This document shows positions 7,432-16,400 of a stretch of DNA of 64,000 nt, piece after piece. The translations under genes were made by a program, and so were the position numbers. The notes under the pieces were generated by a model. That model was not told the origin of the DNA. It saw only the letters and a list, made by a program, of their open reading frames with translations, and ran no database searches. The DNA is taken from assembly GCA_900318815.1 (NCBI GenBank), contig ONMA01000004.1, positions 35,111-99,110 of the forward strand, read 5' to 3'. Numbering within the stretch: position 1 is the stretch's first letter; the number at the start of each line of letters is the position of its first letter. The DNA is from an uncultured Prevotellaceae bacterium (GTDB taxonomy: Bacteria > Bacteroidota > Bacteroidia > Bacteroidales > Bacteroidaceae).

Positions 7432-7553
7432 AAATCTCGAAACCGCCAAAACTTCGATACGGATAGAACAAGCAGACAGAAGGCTCACGCCGATAAGGCG
7501 TGGGCTATTCGTGCTTGTTTCCGTATGTGGCTACTTGGCGGTGCCAGAGATTT
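7432..7553 (+). ncRNA. Candidate structured RNA: long interrupted hairpin
   Basis: Five collinear stems form one rod: 7432-7438 with 7547-7553 (AAATCTC/GAGATTT), 7443-7449 with 7535-7541 (CCGCCAA/TTGGCGG), 7457-7463 with 7520-7526 (ATACGGA/TCCGTAT), 7467-7474 with 7512-7519 (AACAAGCA/TGCTTGTT), and an apical 9-10 bp stem 7483-7491 with 7497-7505 closing a GATAA loop. Small internal loops separate them. A T-run at about 7573-7580 could end transcription. It lies in a 395 bp gap with no gene. A 6S-like regulator, a long leader of the next gene and a mobile-element RNA are all possible. No reverse transcriptase is nearby, which argues against a retron. The strand is assigned by the T-run and by the next gene. 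Confidence 0.6.
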
Positions 7554-7600
7554 GATAAGCATCGAATGGTTCCGCCTTTTTTATTTTCCTAATACAAACA

Positions 7601-8710
7601 ATGCGTTCAAATGAAATTCTCAAAAGAGCGACCCTATTTTTCTTACTATTCTGCATCAATTTACCAAGTGTTGCACAAACCATTGACGACATTCTGAAAA
7701 AGCCACAATTAAAGGTGTTGGATATTGGAAACAGTTATACAGATGATGCCACAACTATGCTTAAACTACTCATCAAAGCAAACCAAATGAATGTAAGTGA
7801 CATGTGTCTCTATAAAGCTATAAGGGGTGGTGGGTCGTTTAAGAATTGGTATGATCGCTATCATGATAATGATAATTATAAATACACTATTTCAAAGGTA
7901 TTGGGCGGTATCAATGCCAATATATCGACAGGAACTGGTGAATACAACAACGGCATCCTCTTTAGGGAGGCATTGACAAACGAAAAATGGGATATCATCA
8001 TTATTCACCAAGTAAGCAATTATGCTCCTTATTACGAACAGTGGCAAGGGAATGGAAAGGGCGGCTATTTAAACGAACTCCTGTCGCTTATCAAGGATCA
8101 TCAGCCACAAGCCAAAATTGGTTTCCTGCTTGTTCACAGCTACTGGGACAATTATGGCGGCAATAAAGAAAAGTCATCCCTCTTGCGATGGCAATTAATA
8201 GCCAATTCCGTGAAGAGTCTCTGCGAGGAATATCCAATAGACATAGTCATTCCCTACGGCACTGCCATTGAAAACCTCCGTAGCAGTTCGCTCAACAATG
8301 AGTACGACCTTACACGCGACGGTGCTCACTGTGGATTAGGCCTGGCCAGATATACTGCCGCATGCTGCTATTACGAGTCTCTGTTAGCACCAAGGAGTGG
8401 GATGACCGTCTTAGGCAATACTGCACGATATGACGCATCAAATGTTGAAAGCACTTACCCGGCTGTTAGTGTGACCGACGACAATGCCCTCATTGCCCAG
8501 ACGGCAGCAGTGTTAGCCACTAAAAACTATTATGAGTGTGTTAATCCAGAGGAAGTGGCAACCTCCATACATAGCATGGATGTTTCAACAATCTCTTCCT
8601 TTGATTATTCCTCTCTATATAATATCGAGGGAAATCGTATCAAAACATACCAACACGGCATAAATATTGTCAAACTTAAGAATGGCAAGACAATCAAGAT
8701 AATCAAATAG
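7601..8710 (+). CDS. Secreted DUF4886/SGNH-hydrolase-like protein
   Basis: 369 residues with a signal peptide ending near residue 25 (LLFCINLPSVAQ). The body matches the DUF4886 SGNH-like hydrolase pattern: VLDIGNSYTDDATTML near residues 37-52 carries the block-I Ser in GNSYT, and DGAHCGLGLARY near residue 247 carries the Asp/His pair of the last block. It probably acts on an ester, perhaps on a polysaccharide; the substrate is unknown. The end (LYNIEGNRIKTYQHGINIVK and a K-rich tip) looks like a short type IX secretion tail. The AT-richer codon use differs from the housekeeping genes around it, in line with an accessory region. Confidence 0.78.
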   Translation: MRSNEILKRATLFFLLFCINLPSVAQTIDDILKKPQLKVLDIGNSYTDDATTMLKLLIKANQMNVSDMCLYKAIRGGGSFKNWYDRYHDNDNYKYTISKVLGGINANISTGTGEYNNGILFREALTNEKWDIIIIHQVSNYAPYYEQWQGNGKGGYLNELLSLIKDHQPQAKIGFLLVHSYWDNYGGNKEKSSLLRWQLIANSVKSLCEEYPIDIVIPYGTAIENLRSSSLNNEYDLTRDGAHCGLGLARYTAACCYYESLLAPRSGMTVLGNTARYDASNVESTYPAVSVTDDNALIAQTAAVLATKNYYECVNPEEVATSIHSMDVSTISSFDYSSLYNIEGNRIKTYQHGINIVKLKNGKTIKIIK

Positions 8711-8725
8711 ATTGATAGTTCCTAC

Positions 8726-8760
8726 CGGCGGGATGTTCCACAATTGTGGACGTTCCGTCG
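8726..8760. repeat. Short imperfect palindrome, copy 1
   Basis: GGCGGGATGTTCC, then the palindromic core CCACAATTGTGG, then ACGTTCC. A diverged relative is at 9771-9806 on the other side of the Abi gene. The rest of 8711-8920 shows nothing recognisable. Confidence 0.4.
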
Positions 8761-8920
8761 GATTTGCAATTCGATGGCAGTGAGTATTAGCATTTGTAAT
8801 GCGAAAGTGAGGATTGCTAAACAATTCCGCAGCATTCTCTATACCGTCGGTTAGACCTTCCTGCCAGCCTTCGGCAGTGAATATGATGTATATTTGTTTG
8901 TCTGTTCCGAAAAATCTTCG

Positions 8921-8928
8921 TACTTTTG
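8921..8928 (+). promoter_or_regulatory. -7 promoter box for the Abi gene
   Basis: TACTTTTG lies 22 bases before the ATG at 8950, with a TTTG-type upstream element near 8893-8900. Confidence 0.65.
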
Positions 8929-8949
8929 CAGTCATAAAAGAGAATTGCC

Positions 8950-9639
8950 ATGAAGTTTACAGAGTTTGAAGAAACTATTTCGCCAGAACGGATGCACAGG
9001 TATGTATTGGCATGCGGTAATGATACACGACGGGCTATGACATTGTATCGCTATAACCTGAAACTGTCACAGGAGATGTTTACGTTGATTAGTTGTTTTG
9101 AAGTGTCACTGAGAAACAGAATTGACAGGGAGATGAAGGCCAACTTCGGTACTGATTGGCTCCGCGATTTCATTCTTCCTGGAGGCAGATTTGATACAGA
9201 CCCTCGCGTTGACGGCACACGAAAGATTATCAAGAAAGCATACGAAGGGCTGATTCGTAGCAACAGCTATTCGCATACAAAATTGCTGGCAGAAATGGAA
9301 TTTGGCGTTTGGAAGTTCATGTATAACAATGTGCAGTACCGTTTGGCTAACCGCTGTTTATTGAACATATTCCCCAATAAACCGACATCAACAGCTCAAC
9401 AGCAATATGACAATACCTTTGTGTTTGGAGAGCTTGATAACATCAACCGAATACGTAATCGCATTGCCCACCACGAACCTGTCTGTTTTGGAACTCCTGC
9501 ATGCATAGATACGCAACGTGTGTTGGACTGTTATGCACGAATGATGAGGTTGTTCCAATGGATGGGCATCAATGCAAGCACGTTACTCTATGGTTTAGAT
9601 CACGTTGGTCGTGTTTGCAGTAAAATAATGTGCGTTTAA
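8950..9639 (+). CDS. Abi-type (AbiD/F, Abi_2-like) abortive-infection protein
   Basis: 229 residues resembling the Abi_2 family of HEPN-fold abortive-infection proteins. Features seen are an N-terminal YRYNLKLSQEMF helix, the ISCFEVSLRNRIDREM segment near residues 48-63, and RIRNRIAHHEPV near residue 171, which supplies the R(x4-6)H motif of HEPN RNases. The presumed role is to stop phage-infected cells by RNA cleavage. It stands alone with its own promoter and no antitoxin beside it. Two diverged copies of a short palindrome flank it (8726-8760 and 9771-9806). Confidence 0.75.
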   Translation: MKFTEFEETISPERMHRYVLACGNDTRRAMTLYRYNLKLSQEMFTLISCFEVSLRNRIDREMKANFGTDWLRDFILPGGRFDTDPRVDGTRKIIKKAYEGLIRSNSYSHTKLLAEMEFGVWKFMYNNVQYRLANRCLLNIFPNKPTSTAQQQYDNTFVFGELDNINRIRNRIAHHEPVCFGTPACIDTQRVLDCYARMMRLFQWMGINASTLLYGLDHVGRVCSKIMCV

Positions 9640-9700
9640 TGAAAAAGTAGATAAAAGCATCTTTTTCGTTAAAATATTTGGTGGTTTGCAGAAAAGTTTC

Positions 9701-9762
9701 TATCTTTGCAACGTTAAGTCCCGACAGTCCCTGAGCAATCAAACTGCCGGGTATTGTTTTTT
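9701..9762 (+). ncRNA. Candidate small RNA with promoter and terminator
   Basis: A -7 box TATCTTTG (9701-9708) is followed within a few bases by the expected start. A hairpin then forms (CCCGACAGT 9720-9728 with ACTGCCGGG 9743-9751, one mismatch) and a six-T run follows at 9757-9762, giving a ~50-nt transcript. No ORF lies inside it. It sits between the Abi gene and murQ. It could also be the leader and terminator of a lost gene. Confidence 0.45.
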
Positions 9763-9770
9763 CACTATAA

Positions 9771-9806
9771 CGGTGGGATGATTCCCGATTATGGACGTTT
9801 CTTCCA
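9771..9806. repeat. Short imperfect palindrome, copy 2
   Basis: Diverged relative of 8726-8760; it shares GGnGGGATGnTTCC and TnTGGACGTT. Confidence 0.35.
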
Positions 9807-9872
9807 TTTTCTTGCGTCCCTTCTTTAAGCAAGCGACCAGAGCGCGAGCGGCTTGCAAAGGACTTCCGAAAC

Positions 9873-10694
9873 TTAAGTAACCGGGAAATCCTGGAGGGAT
9901 AGTGCCTTATGCACGCTGCCAGCCTCCAGGAGCCGCAGGCGGGCCTCTTCGTAGCTGAGGCCCAGGAGATCCTGGAGCATGCGGGTGCCGCGGTCGATGA
10001 GCTTGGCATTGGTGAGCTGCATCTTCACCATGCGGTTGCCTTGGACGCGCCCCATGCGAACCATCAGGGAGGTGGAAATCATGTTGAGCACCATCTTCTG
10101 GGCCGTGCCGCTCTTCATCCGGCTGGAACCTGTCACGAACTCAGGGCCTACAATCGTCTCTATGGGGTAGTGGACGGCACTGGCCAGCGGAGTGTGGGGA
10201 TTGCTGGTGATGCAGCCCGTGAGCAGTCCGTGCCGGCGTGCTTGCCTGACAGCTCCCACCACGTAGGGGGTGGTGCCCGAGGCGGCAATGCCTATCACGG
10301 TGTCGTCGGCGGTGGGGCGATAGGGTAGGAGGTCCTGCCAGCCCTGTTCTGCCACGTCCTCGGCCTTCTCCACGGCATGGCGCAGGGCACGGTCGCCCCC
10401 GGCGATGATACCCACGACCCACGTATCGGGCACGCCGAACGTGGGAGGCAGCTCGCTCGCATCGAGTACGCCCAACCGTCCACTGGTGCCGGCTCCTACG
10501 TAGAAGAGCCTGCCGCCCCGCTTCATTCGCGGCTCCACGGCCTCGACCAGTGCCTGAATCTGCGGGATGGCCAGCCCGACGGCTCTGGCCACCTGACAGT
10601 CCTCCTCGTTGATGTGCTGCAACAGCTCGGCCACCGACATCTCCTCTAAATGGTCGTAGTGCGATGGCTGCTCGGTAATCTTCTCTGTTTCCAT
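9873..10694 (-). CDS. murQ: N-acetylmuramic acid 6-phosphate etherase
   Basis: Cleaves the lactyl ether of MurNAc-6-phosphate to GlcNAc-6-phosphate and D-lactate in cytoplasmic cell-wall recycling. The SIS fold is clear: the sugar-phosphate loop YVGAGTSGRLGVLDASE near residues 65-81, IGIAASGTTPYV near 134-145, and GPEFVTGSSRMKSGTAQK near 181-198. Length is 273 residues against roughly 300 for E. coli. I start at the ATG at 10694 (METEKITEQ). The longer frame begins with a TTG lying in the -7 box (TACTTTTG, minus strand, 10719-10726), so it cannot be translated from there. No murP or anmK lies next to it. Confidence 0.93.
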   Translation of the reverse strand: METEKITEQPSHYDHLEEMSVAELLQHINEEDCQVARAVGLAIPQIQALVEAVEPRMKRGGRLFYVGAGTSGRLGVLDASELPPTFGVPDTWVVGIIAGGDRALRHAVEKAEDVAEQGWQDLLPYRPTADDTVIGIAASGTTPYVVGAVRQARRHGLLTGCITSNPHTPLASAVHYPIETIVGPEFVTGSSRMKSGTAQKMVLNMISTSLMVRMGRVQGNRMVKMQLTNAKLIDRGTRMLQDLLGLSYEEARLRLLEAGSVHKALSLQDFPVT

Positions 10695-10718
10695 TGCCTT
10701 TTGAATCAATCTTCTTTG

Positions 10719-10797
10719 CAAAAGTACGGATTATTTTTGATTTGTCCAATTTTTCTTCGACACTTTGAACAGGGTTTGAAAAAAATGCTTACCTTTG
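10719..10797. promoter_or_regulatory. Divergent promoters of murQ and the DUF3237 gene
   Basis: The leftward -7 box is TACTTTTG (reverse of 10719-10726). The rightward one is TACCTTTG at 10790-10797, with TTTG at 10764-10767 as the likely -33 element. Confidence 0.65.
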
Positions 10798-10839
10798 CTG
10801 CCGATTTTTGCGATAGTGTGTAACAATAATATAGATATT

Positions 10840-11352
10840 ATGAGGAAAATTCTATTCACGGCATTGCTGGCAGCCGTCGTGATGAGTGTCGGCGCACAGA
10901 CCTATCCACCGAAGGATGCTCCCCAGGTGGAGTTTGCCCTGCAGCTGAGGGTAACCCTGGGCCAGGCCTTCTCCATCGAGGGCACCCAGCACGGTCGCCG
11001 CACCGTCATCCCCATCACCGGCGGCACTTTCGAAGGGCCTGAGATCAAGGGAACCATCATCAACGGCGGTGCCGACTACCAGTTGGCCAATGCCGACGGT
11101 CGCACGGAGCTGGAGGCCATCTACTGTATCAAGACCGACGATGGGGTCTACATCCACGTGCGCAACCGAGGTATCATTGCCAACGGCAAGGATGCCGATG
11201 GGAAGCCCACTTTCTACTTCAAGGCAGCCCCGCAATTTGAGGCTCCCGCCGACAGCCGTTATGGCTGGCTGAACAACGCCCTTTTCCTCTGTACCCCAGA
11301 GTTCACTCCCGACTTTCAGGGCATCGTGCTCAATGTGTGGAAGGTGAAGTAA
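10840..11352 (+). CDS. Secreted DUF3237 protein
   Basis: 170 residues after choosing the ATG at 10840, which opens a clean signal peptide (MRKILFTALLAAVVMSVGAQ); the in-frame upstream ATG at 10795 overlaps the -7 box and is rejected. The mature part fits DUF3237, a small beta-barrel family of unknown function: GRRTVIPITGGTFEGPEIKG, VYIHVRNRGI and the FEAPADSRYGWLNNALFLC segment near the end. The last is the most conserved part of the family. It is transcribed divergently from murQ and is probably periplasmic. Confidence 0.85.
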   Translation: MRKILFTALLAAVVMSVGAQTYPPKDAPQVEFALQLRVTLGQAFSIEGTQHGRRTVIPITGGTFEGPEIKGTIINGGADYQLANADGRTELEAIYCIKTDDGVYIHVRNRGIIANGKDADGKPTFYFKAAPQFEAPADSRYGWLNNALFLCTPEFTPDFQGIVLNVWKVK

Positions 11353-11394
11353 GTGGAGAGAGGAGAGAAATATTAAGTAATATTAAAATAAAAT

Positions 11395-11520
11395 GGTACG
11401 ATTTCGGAGGTACGGAGGTACGAGGGTACGGAGGTACGAGGATAGACTCTTCGCGGAAGAATGGGCGTGAAAACTATTCTCGTACCCCCGTACCTCCGTA
11501 CCCCCGCACCTCCGAAATAT
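11395..11520. repeat. GGTACG-octamer inverted repeat, copy A
   Basis: Left arm: several GGTACGGA/GGTACGAG octamers. A ~43 bp core contains TTCGCGGAAGA. Right arm: the complementary CGTACCTC/CGTACCCC octamers. The core is inverted relative to copies B and C. It fills the gap before the carboxypeptidase gene. Confidence 0.85.
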
Positions 11521-11548
11521 CCCAAATTATTTTTTAACGATTTCTAGA

Positions 11549-12514
11549 ATGAAGAAATCAAAACGTAAGCATTATTTTCTGAGGGGCATCCTGCTGGTGG
11601 TACTCCTCATGGCTGTCTACCGTTGTTTTCAGGATTGCGACGGGGTGACGCCCGTTCGCCGCAGCGCAGAGGAAATCAGATTGGAGCGGGCTTGCCGTAT
11701 TGACAGCACGTCCATCTCTGCCGTGCTCAGCCTTGACAGTATCGAAGGGTGGGAACAGTTGCAGCAACTCTCGGCCGAGGCCTGGGTGCTGGTCGAGGAC
11801 TCTACGGGCCTGCTCATCAGCGCGAAGAACGCCGACCAGCGCATGTTCCCGGCCAGTCTTACCAAGATGATGACCTGCCTGATAGCCTTGGAGAAGGGCA
11901 GCCTGACCGATACGGTCTTTATCACGGAGGATGTCTTTGTGACGCGCGACTCCCGTGTACGTCCTGGCGAGGGCTACGAGCTGGGCGCCCTCGTACACGA
12001 GATGATGCTGCAGAGCGACAATGTGGCGGCCTGTGCCATAGGCAAGCACGTTGGCGGCGACACCCTGACCTTCTGCCAGATGATGAACGGGAAGGCCCAC
12101 TACCTGCACATGGACAGCACGCACTTTGCCAATCCCAACGGCCTGCCCAACGACAGCAACTACTCCACGGCCCGCGACCTGCTGATGCTCACTCGCTACT
12201 GCATGGCCGACTCAGTGTTTGCCCAGATAGTGAGTACGCCGTCGATGAATGTGCCGCTCATAGACGGTCGCCATCTGCCTTGCCAGAACACCAACCTCTT
12301 GCTCACGAGCTATGAGGGATGTCTTGGCGTGAAGACGGGCTACACCCGTCGGGCAGGTTCCTGTCTGGCCTCTTCGGCCACCCGCGATGGTATCACCTTG
12401 ACGCTCGTCCTGCTCAAGAGCCGTACCCGGTCGTCGCGCTTTGCCGAGTCGGCTACGCTGCTCGACTATGGCTTCCGGGTGATGGAAGCGTATTTGGCAA
12501 CATGCAAAAAATAA
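11549..12514 (+). CDS. D-alanyl-D-alanine carboxypeptidase (peptidase S11, PBP5-like)
   Basis: 321 residues. An N-terminal hydrophobic helix (residues 12-24) anchors the protein. The three penicillin-binding motifs are in order: SLTK with the nucleophile Ser103, SDN at 156-158 and KTG at 262-264. It trims the terminal D-Ala of peptidoglycan stem peptides in the periplasm. It is shorter than E. coli DacA because the C-terminal beta domain and amphipathic anchor are absent, which leaves the N-terminal helix as the membrane tether. It is bracketed by two octamer repeats (copies A and B), and no promoter box is obvious in the repeat before it. Confidence 0.93.
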   Translation: MKKSKRKHYFLRGILLVVLLMAVYRCFQDCDGVTPVRRSAEEIRLERACRIDSTSISAVLSLDSIEGWEQLQQLSAEAWVLVEDSTGLLISAKNADQRMFPASLTKMMTCLIALEKGSLTDTVFITEDVFVTRDSRVRPGEGYELGALVHEMMLQSDNVAACAIGKHVGGDTLTFCQMMNGKAHYLHMDSTHFANPNGLPNDSNYSTARDLLMLTRYCMADSVFAQIVSTPSMNVPLIDGRHLPCQNTNLLLTSYEGCLGVKTGYTRRAGSCLASSATRDGITLTLVLLKSRTRSSRFAESATLLDYGFRVMEAYLATCKK

Positions 12515-12518
12515 AATA

Positions 12519-12648
12519 GTACGATTTCGGGGGTACGATGGTGCGAGGGTACGGGGGTACGAGAATAGTTTGCACGCCCAATCTTCCGCGAAGAATCTAT
12601 ACTCGTACCTCTGTACCCCCGTACCTCCGTACCCCCGAATTATACCTA
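12519..12648. repeat. GGTACG-octamer inverted repeat, copy B
   Basis: Same architecture as 11395-11520 with the core in the opposite orientation (TTTGCACGCCCAATCTTCCG). It is followed by a short AT-rich stretch before the next promoter. Confidence 0.85.
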
Positions 12649-12739
12649 ATTATTAACGATTGCTTGAATAAATTGATGAGTGAAGAGTGAAGAATGAAAA
12701 TTTATAGGGAAAAAAGGGCTTATTCTCGAATAATTTGTA

Positions 12740-12747
12740 TAATTTTG
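12740..12747 (+). promoter_or_regulatory. -7 promoter box for the 12795 gene
   Basis: TAATTTTG lies 48 bases before the ATG at 12795. Confidence 0.6.
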
Positions 12748-12794
12748 CACCCCAATAGGTCTTTTAAAAGAAGTGTATAAAACAATAACCGCTA

Positions 12795-13448
12795 ATGAAA
12801 AGAATTATTACTCTATGTGTCGGGCTTGTCACAGCCCTTGCCTTGCAGGCACAAAGTGACTTCCCCTTGCAGTTTGCCGATGCAAACGGTAACATCATTC
12901 CCGACGGCACCACGCTGAACCTAAGCGATGCCGAAGTCGATGATTTTGGTATTGCACAGGTACACAGCCATGTCTTTGTGAAGAACACGGGCACGACCGA
13001 TGTACAAGCCGGAACGGCCTACACCATCCAGTCTATCAGTAATGGGGCCCTGCAGTCGTGTTTCCCAACCAACTGCTTCCAGGAAACGAAGCCTGGCAGT
13101 TATCAGTCGCCTACAGGCAATATCGGTGTCGGCGAGCTGAGAGACATGCAGACCGAGTGGCTGCCCGATGCAGCGGGCACCGCCAAGGTGACCTTCCAGC
13201 TGCTTACCTACAAGCAGAACGTCATTACCAAGCAGTGGAACAAGGAAAAGGAAGGTCCCACCATCACGCTCAACTTCTCGTATGGTCAGCAGGATGCCGT
13301 CAGTCAAGCCACGACCGACAAGAACATCCTTTCTGTGACCTACTGCGACCTGCAGGGACGGCCCGTTGCCCAGCCCCAGCGGGGTCTGTACGTCCGTACC
13401 ACCACCTTTGCCGATGGTACGCGCGAAGTGAAGAAACTGAGAAAATAA
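12795..13448 (+). CDS. Secreted protein of unknown function with type IX-like tail
   Basis: 217 residues with a signal peptide ending at ALALQAQ. The body looks like an immunoglobulin-type beta domain (FADANGNIIPDGTTLNL, then VKNTGTTDVQAGTAYTI) with two nearby cysteines (CFPTNC) that could form a disulfide. The end (VTYCDLQGRPVAQPQRGLYV, then DGTREVKKLRK) fits a type IX secretion tail. It lies 34 bp before the Omp28-like gene and probably shares its transcript, so the two may act together on the surface. Confidence 0.7.
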   Translation: MKRIITLCVGLVTALALQAQSDFPLQFADANGNIIPDGTTLNLSDAEVDDFGIAQVHSHVFVKNTGTTDVQAGTAYTIQSISNGALQSCFPTNCFQETKPGSYQSPTGNIGVGELRDMQTEWLPDAAGTAKVTFQLLTYKQNVITKQWNKEKEGPTITLNFSYGQQDAVSQATTDKNILSVTYCDLQGRPVAQPQRGLYVRTTTFADGTREVKKLRK

Positions 13449-13482
13449 CAACATTTTATTAACATCTAAAACCCTTAACTTT

Positions 13483-16400
13483 ATGAGACAAAGAATTACG
13501 TTCTTATTGCTGGCACTGCTCATAGTGGCTGCCGGTAGTTTTGCGCAAGGCAAGGCCACGGGCCGGCTCCTGTCGCAGAAACAACACGAGAAGGCTGTCC
13601 GCCTGACTGGCAAGGACCTGAAACAGCCCTCACTACAGTCGCTGCAGAGACAGCAGGACATGAATCGCATGCAGAGTTCGCGCCTGATGTTTGCCTCCCA
13701 CAAGAAGCAGGCCGACAAGACGGCGGTCAGACGCAATGCACCTTTCCGTAACATTGGAGAGGACATTATCAACTACCAGCCCGATGGCAAGCAGGTACTC
13801 TACAACCGTAGCGGCGATGCCTACTACTACTTCTGGGGCTACATCTTCAACATGTCGGTAGAGGGTGCCGTGGGCAACGTGGTCTTTGGCGACGACAACA
13901 CGGTGTATATCAAGAACATCATTACGCAGTACAGCACCAACACCTGGGTCATGGGTACCATCAGCGGCTCTACCATCACCATCCCCTTCCCGCAGAAGGT
14001 CATGAACTACGAGGGCTACGACTACTTCGTGGTCTATGGCGCGCTGAACGACGACCTGTCGGTTGTTCCCGCCAACGGCCCGCTCACCCTTGAGTATGAT
14101 GCCGCCACTGGCAACATTACCACCAAGGCCGGGTCGGCCTTTGAGTCGGGCGACGAGCTGATTGCCCTGGTCGATGACGAAGGCTACTGGGTAGGCTATG
14201 CCGACTGGAACCTGAACCTGACGAAAAACACCGACGAGCTGGTGGAGGCTCCCGTGGGTCTGTCGGTCGAGACCTACTCACTGATGGCTGACGACTATTC
14301 AGGCTCGTTAGTGCAGGTGGGCTTTGCTGGTGATGAAGTCTACGTGCAGGGCATAGACAAGAACCTGCCCGATACCTGGGTCAAGGGTACCCTCAGTGGC
14401 GATAAGGTCACCTTCAAGAGTGGCCAGTATGTGGGTGCCGACGAGGTGGCAGGCTACCACCAGTACCTCATGTCGGCCACAACTGAAGAGGTTTACGACC
14501 CCACCTACAATCAGTACTACACCGAGTACACACTGACCGATGCCGACATCGTGTTCAGCTACGATGCTGCCACGAAGACACTCTCCGAGAGTTCCACCTT
14601 CCTGCTCAATGCCGGCAAGACCGATGTCAACTATCTCTATGCTTTCGATAAGGCCAAGATGACTCCGTTCACCGAGGTTGCCGCCACGCCTGTCACCCCC
14701 GTTGTCAACCAACTCTTTGAGGGTGGTGTTTCCTACTACTATGAGGGCTATGGCTGGGGCTACCTGGACTTCGACATCAAGACCAGCGATACCGACGGCA
14801 ACTATATCCTGCCCGAGAAGCTGAGCTATGCCATCTGGGTGCGCGTCAACGGCGAGGAGAAGCAGCTGAGCCTCTCCTGGAATGACTATAGGAACCTGGA
14901 AGTAGAGACCCTGACCGAGCTGCCCTTCGACTATAACGACGGCTGGGATATCTACGCATCGGGTCTGAATCGTAATGTCTATTACTATGTCATTGGCCCC
15001 GAGGCCTACGGCGTGCAGGCCATCTATCGCGGTCTGGGCGAGGAACGTCGCTCCGAGATTGCCTGGGCCGACGTCATGGAGCTGGGTGCCGAGGTACAGC
15101 CCGAGGCCGCCACACCCGCCTATCCCGACGTGGATCCTGCCGACCAGGGCGGTCCGATTAGCTACGGCTATTACACGGGCGACGAGGAGGTTGGCGTGAC
15201 GACCAACAACTACAAGCCCGAGACCTACGACGTGGCCGTGAAAATCAGCGACCCCGCACTCGTGGGTACCCACATCGAGAGCATCACCTTCCCGCTGCAG
15301 GAAGTAGAGGGCGTGAGCGACATTTCGGTGTTCCTCTCCTCCCAGCTGCGCGTGGAGAACGGCAAGAATGCTGCCGACCTCGTAGTGAAGAGCGTTACCC
15401 CGGCTGAGCCTGGCTTCATCACCGTGACGCTCGACAAGCCTTACATCATCCCCGAGGGTGGTGTCTATGCAGGCTACTCGATGACCGTGAATGACGTGAT
15501 GACGGTCGAGGCCAACGCTACGCCCGTGGCCATCACTTCTGCCATCAACGAGGGTGGCTACTATCTCCACACCTCCGACGGCGTGCTGAAGTGGTTGGAC
15601 TTTGCCGCCATTGCCGGTGGCAGCGCACTCGTACAGGTATCCGTGGCTGGCAGCAAGGTCAAGGCCAATGCCGCTACGATTGCCGAGGCTGAGCAGCTGT
15701 ATGTGAAGACGGGCGAGGCCATCAGCGTACCTATTACCGTGATCAACCACGGCAGCGAGGGCATCAATGGCTTCGACGTGGAGTTCAGCGTGGCCGGACA
15801 GTCGGGTACACAGCACATCAATGCCTCGGTAGACGGCTTCTTCGGCAAGAAGGTAGTCAGCCAGCTTTCCGTTCCTGCCATTGCCGAGCGTGGCAACTAC
15901 GACCTCAACGTGAAGGTGACCAAGGTGAACGGCGTGGCCAACGAGGAGGCCGATGCTACTGCCACCATGTCCCTCGTCGCCCTGAACACCCTTCCCAAGA
16001 AGCGCAGCCTGCTCGAAGAGTACACGGGCTTCTGGTGCGGCTACTGCCCCCGTGGCTACGTGGGCTTGGAGATGCTGGCCCAGCTCTATCCCGACGACTA
16101 TGTGCTCGTGAGCTATCACAACGGCGACGAGCTGGAGATTATGGATTCCGATAGCTTCCCTTCGCCTGTGTCCGGCTTCCCCGATTCCTATATGGATCGC
16201 GAAGTGGAGCTTGATGCCTACTATGGCATTGACTACGGCAAGAAGGACCTCGGCGTGGCCGACGACCTCGCCCAGCGCAACAAGCAGTTCGGCCATGCCG
16301 ACATCAGCCTGAAGGCTTCGCGCAGTGCCGACGGCGAGAACGTCGACATCGAGGCTGAACTGACGTTCCCCTACGAGGTGACTGGCGGCGACTTCGCCGT

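Noticed and set aside
7432-7553. Retron msr-msd RNA
   Set aside because: There is no reverse transcriptase gene nearby and the next gene is a hydrolase.
7340-7560. Group II intron remnant
   Set aside because: No domain V-like hairpin or maturase fragment is visible.
10695-10721. Longer start for murQ at a TTG
   Set aside because: It lies at the promoter box, upstream of the likely transcript start.
11395-11520. CRISPR-like short repeats (GGTACG octamers)
   Set aside because: The 8 bp units are contiguous without spacers and arranged as an inverted pair around a core.
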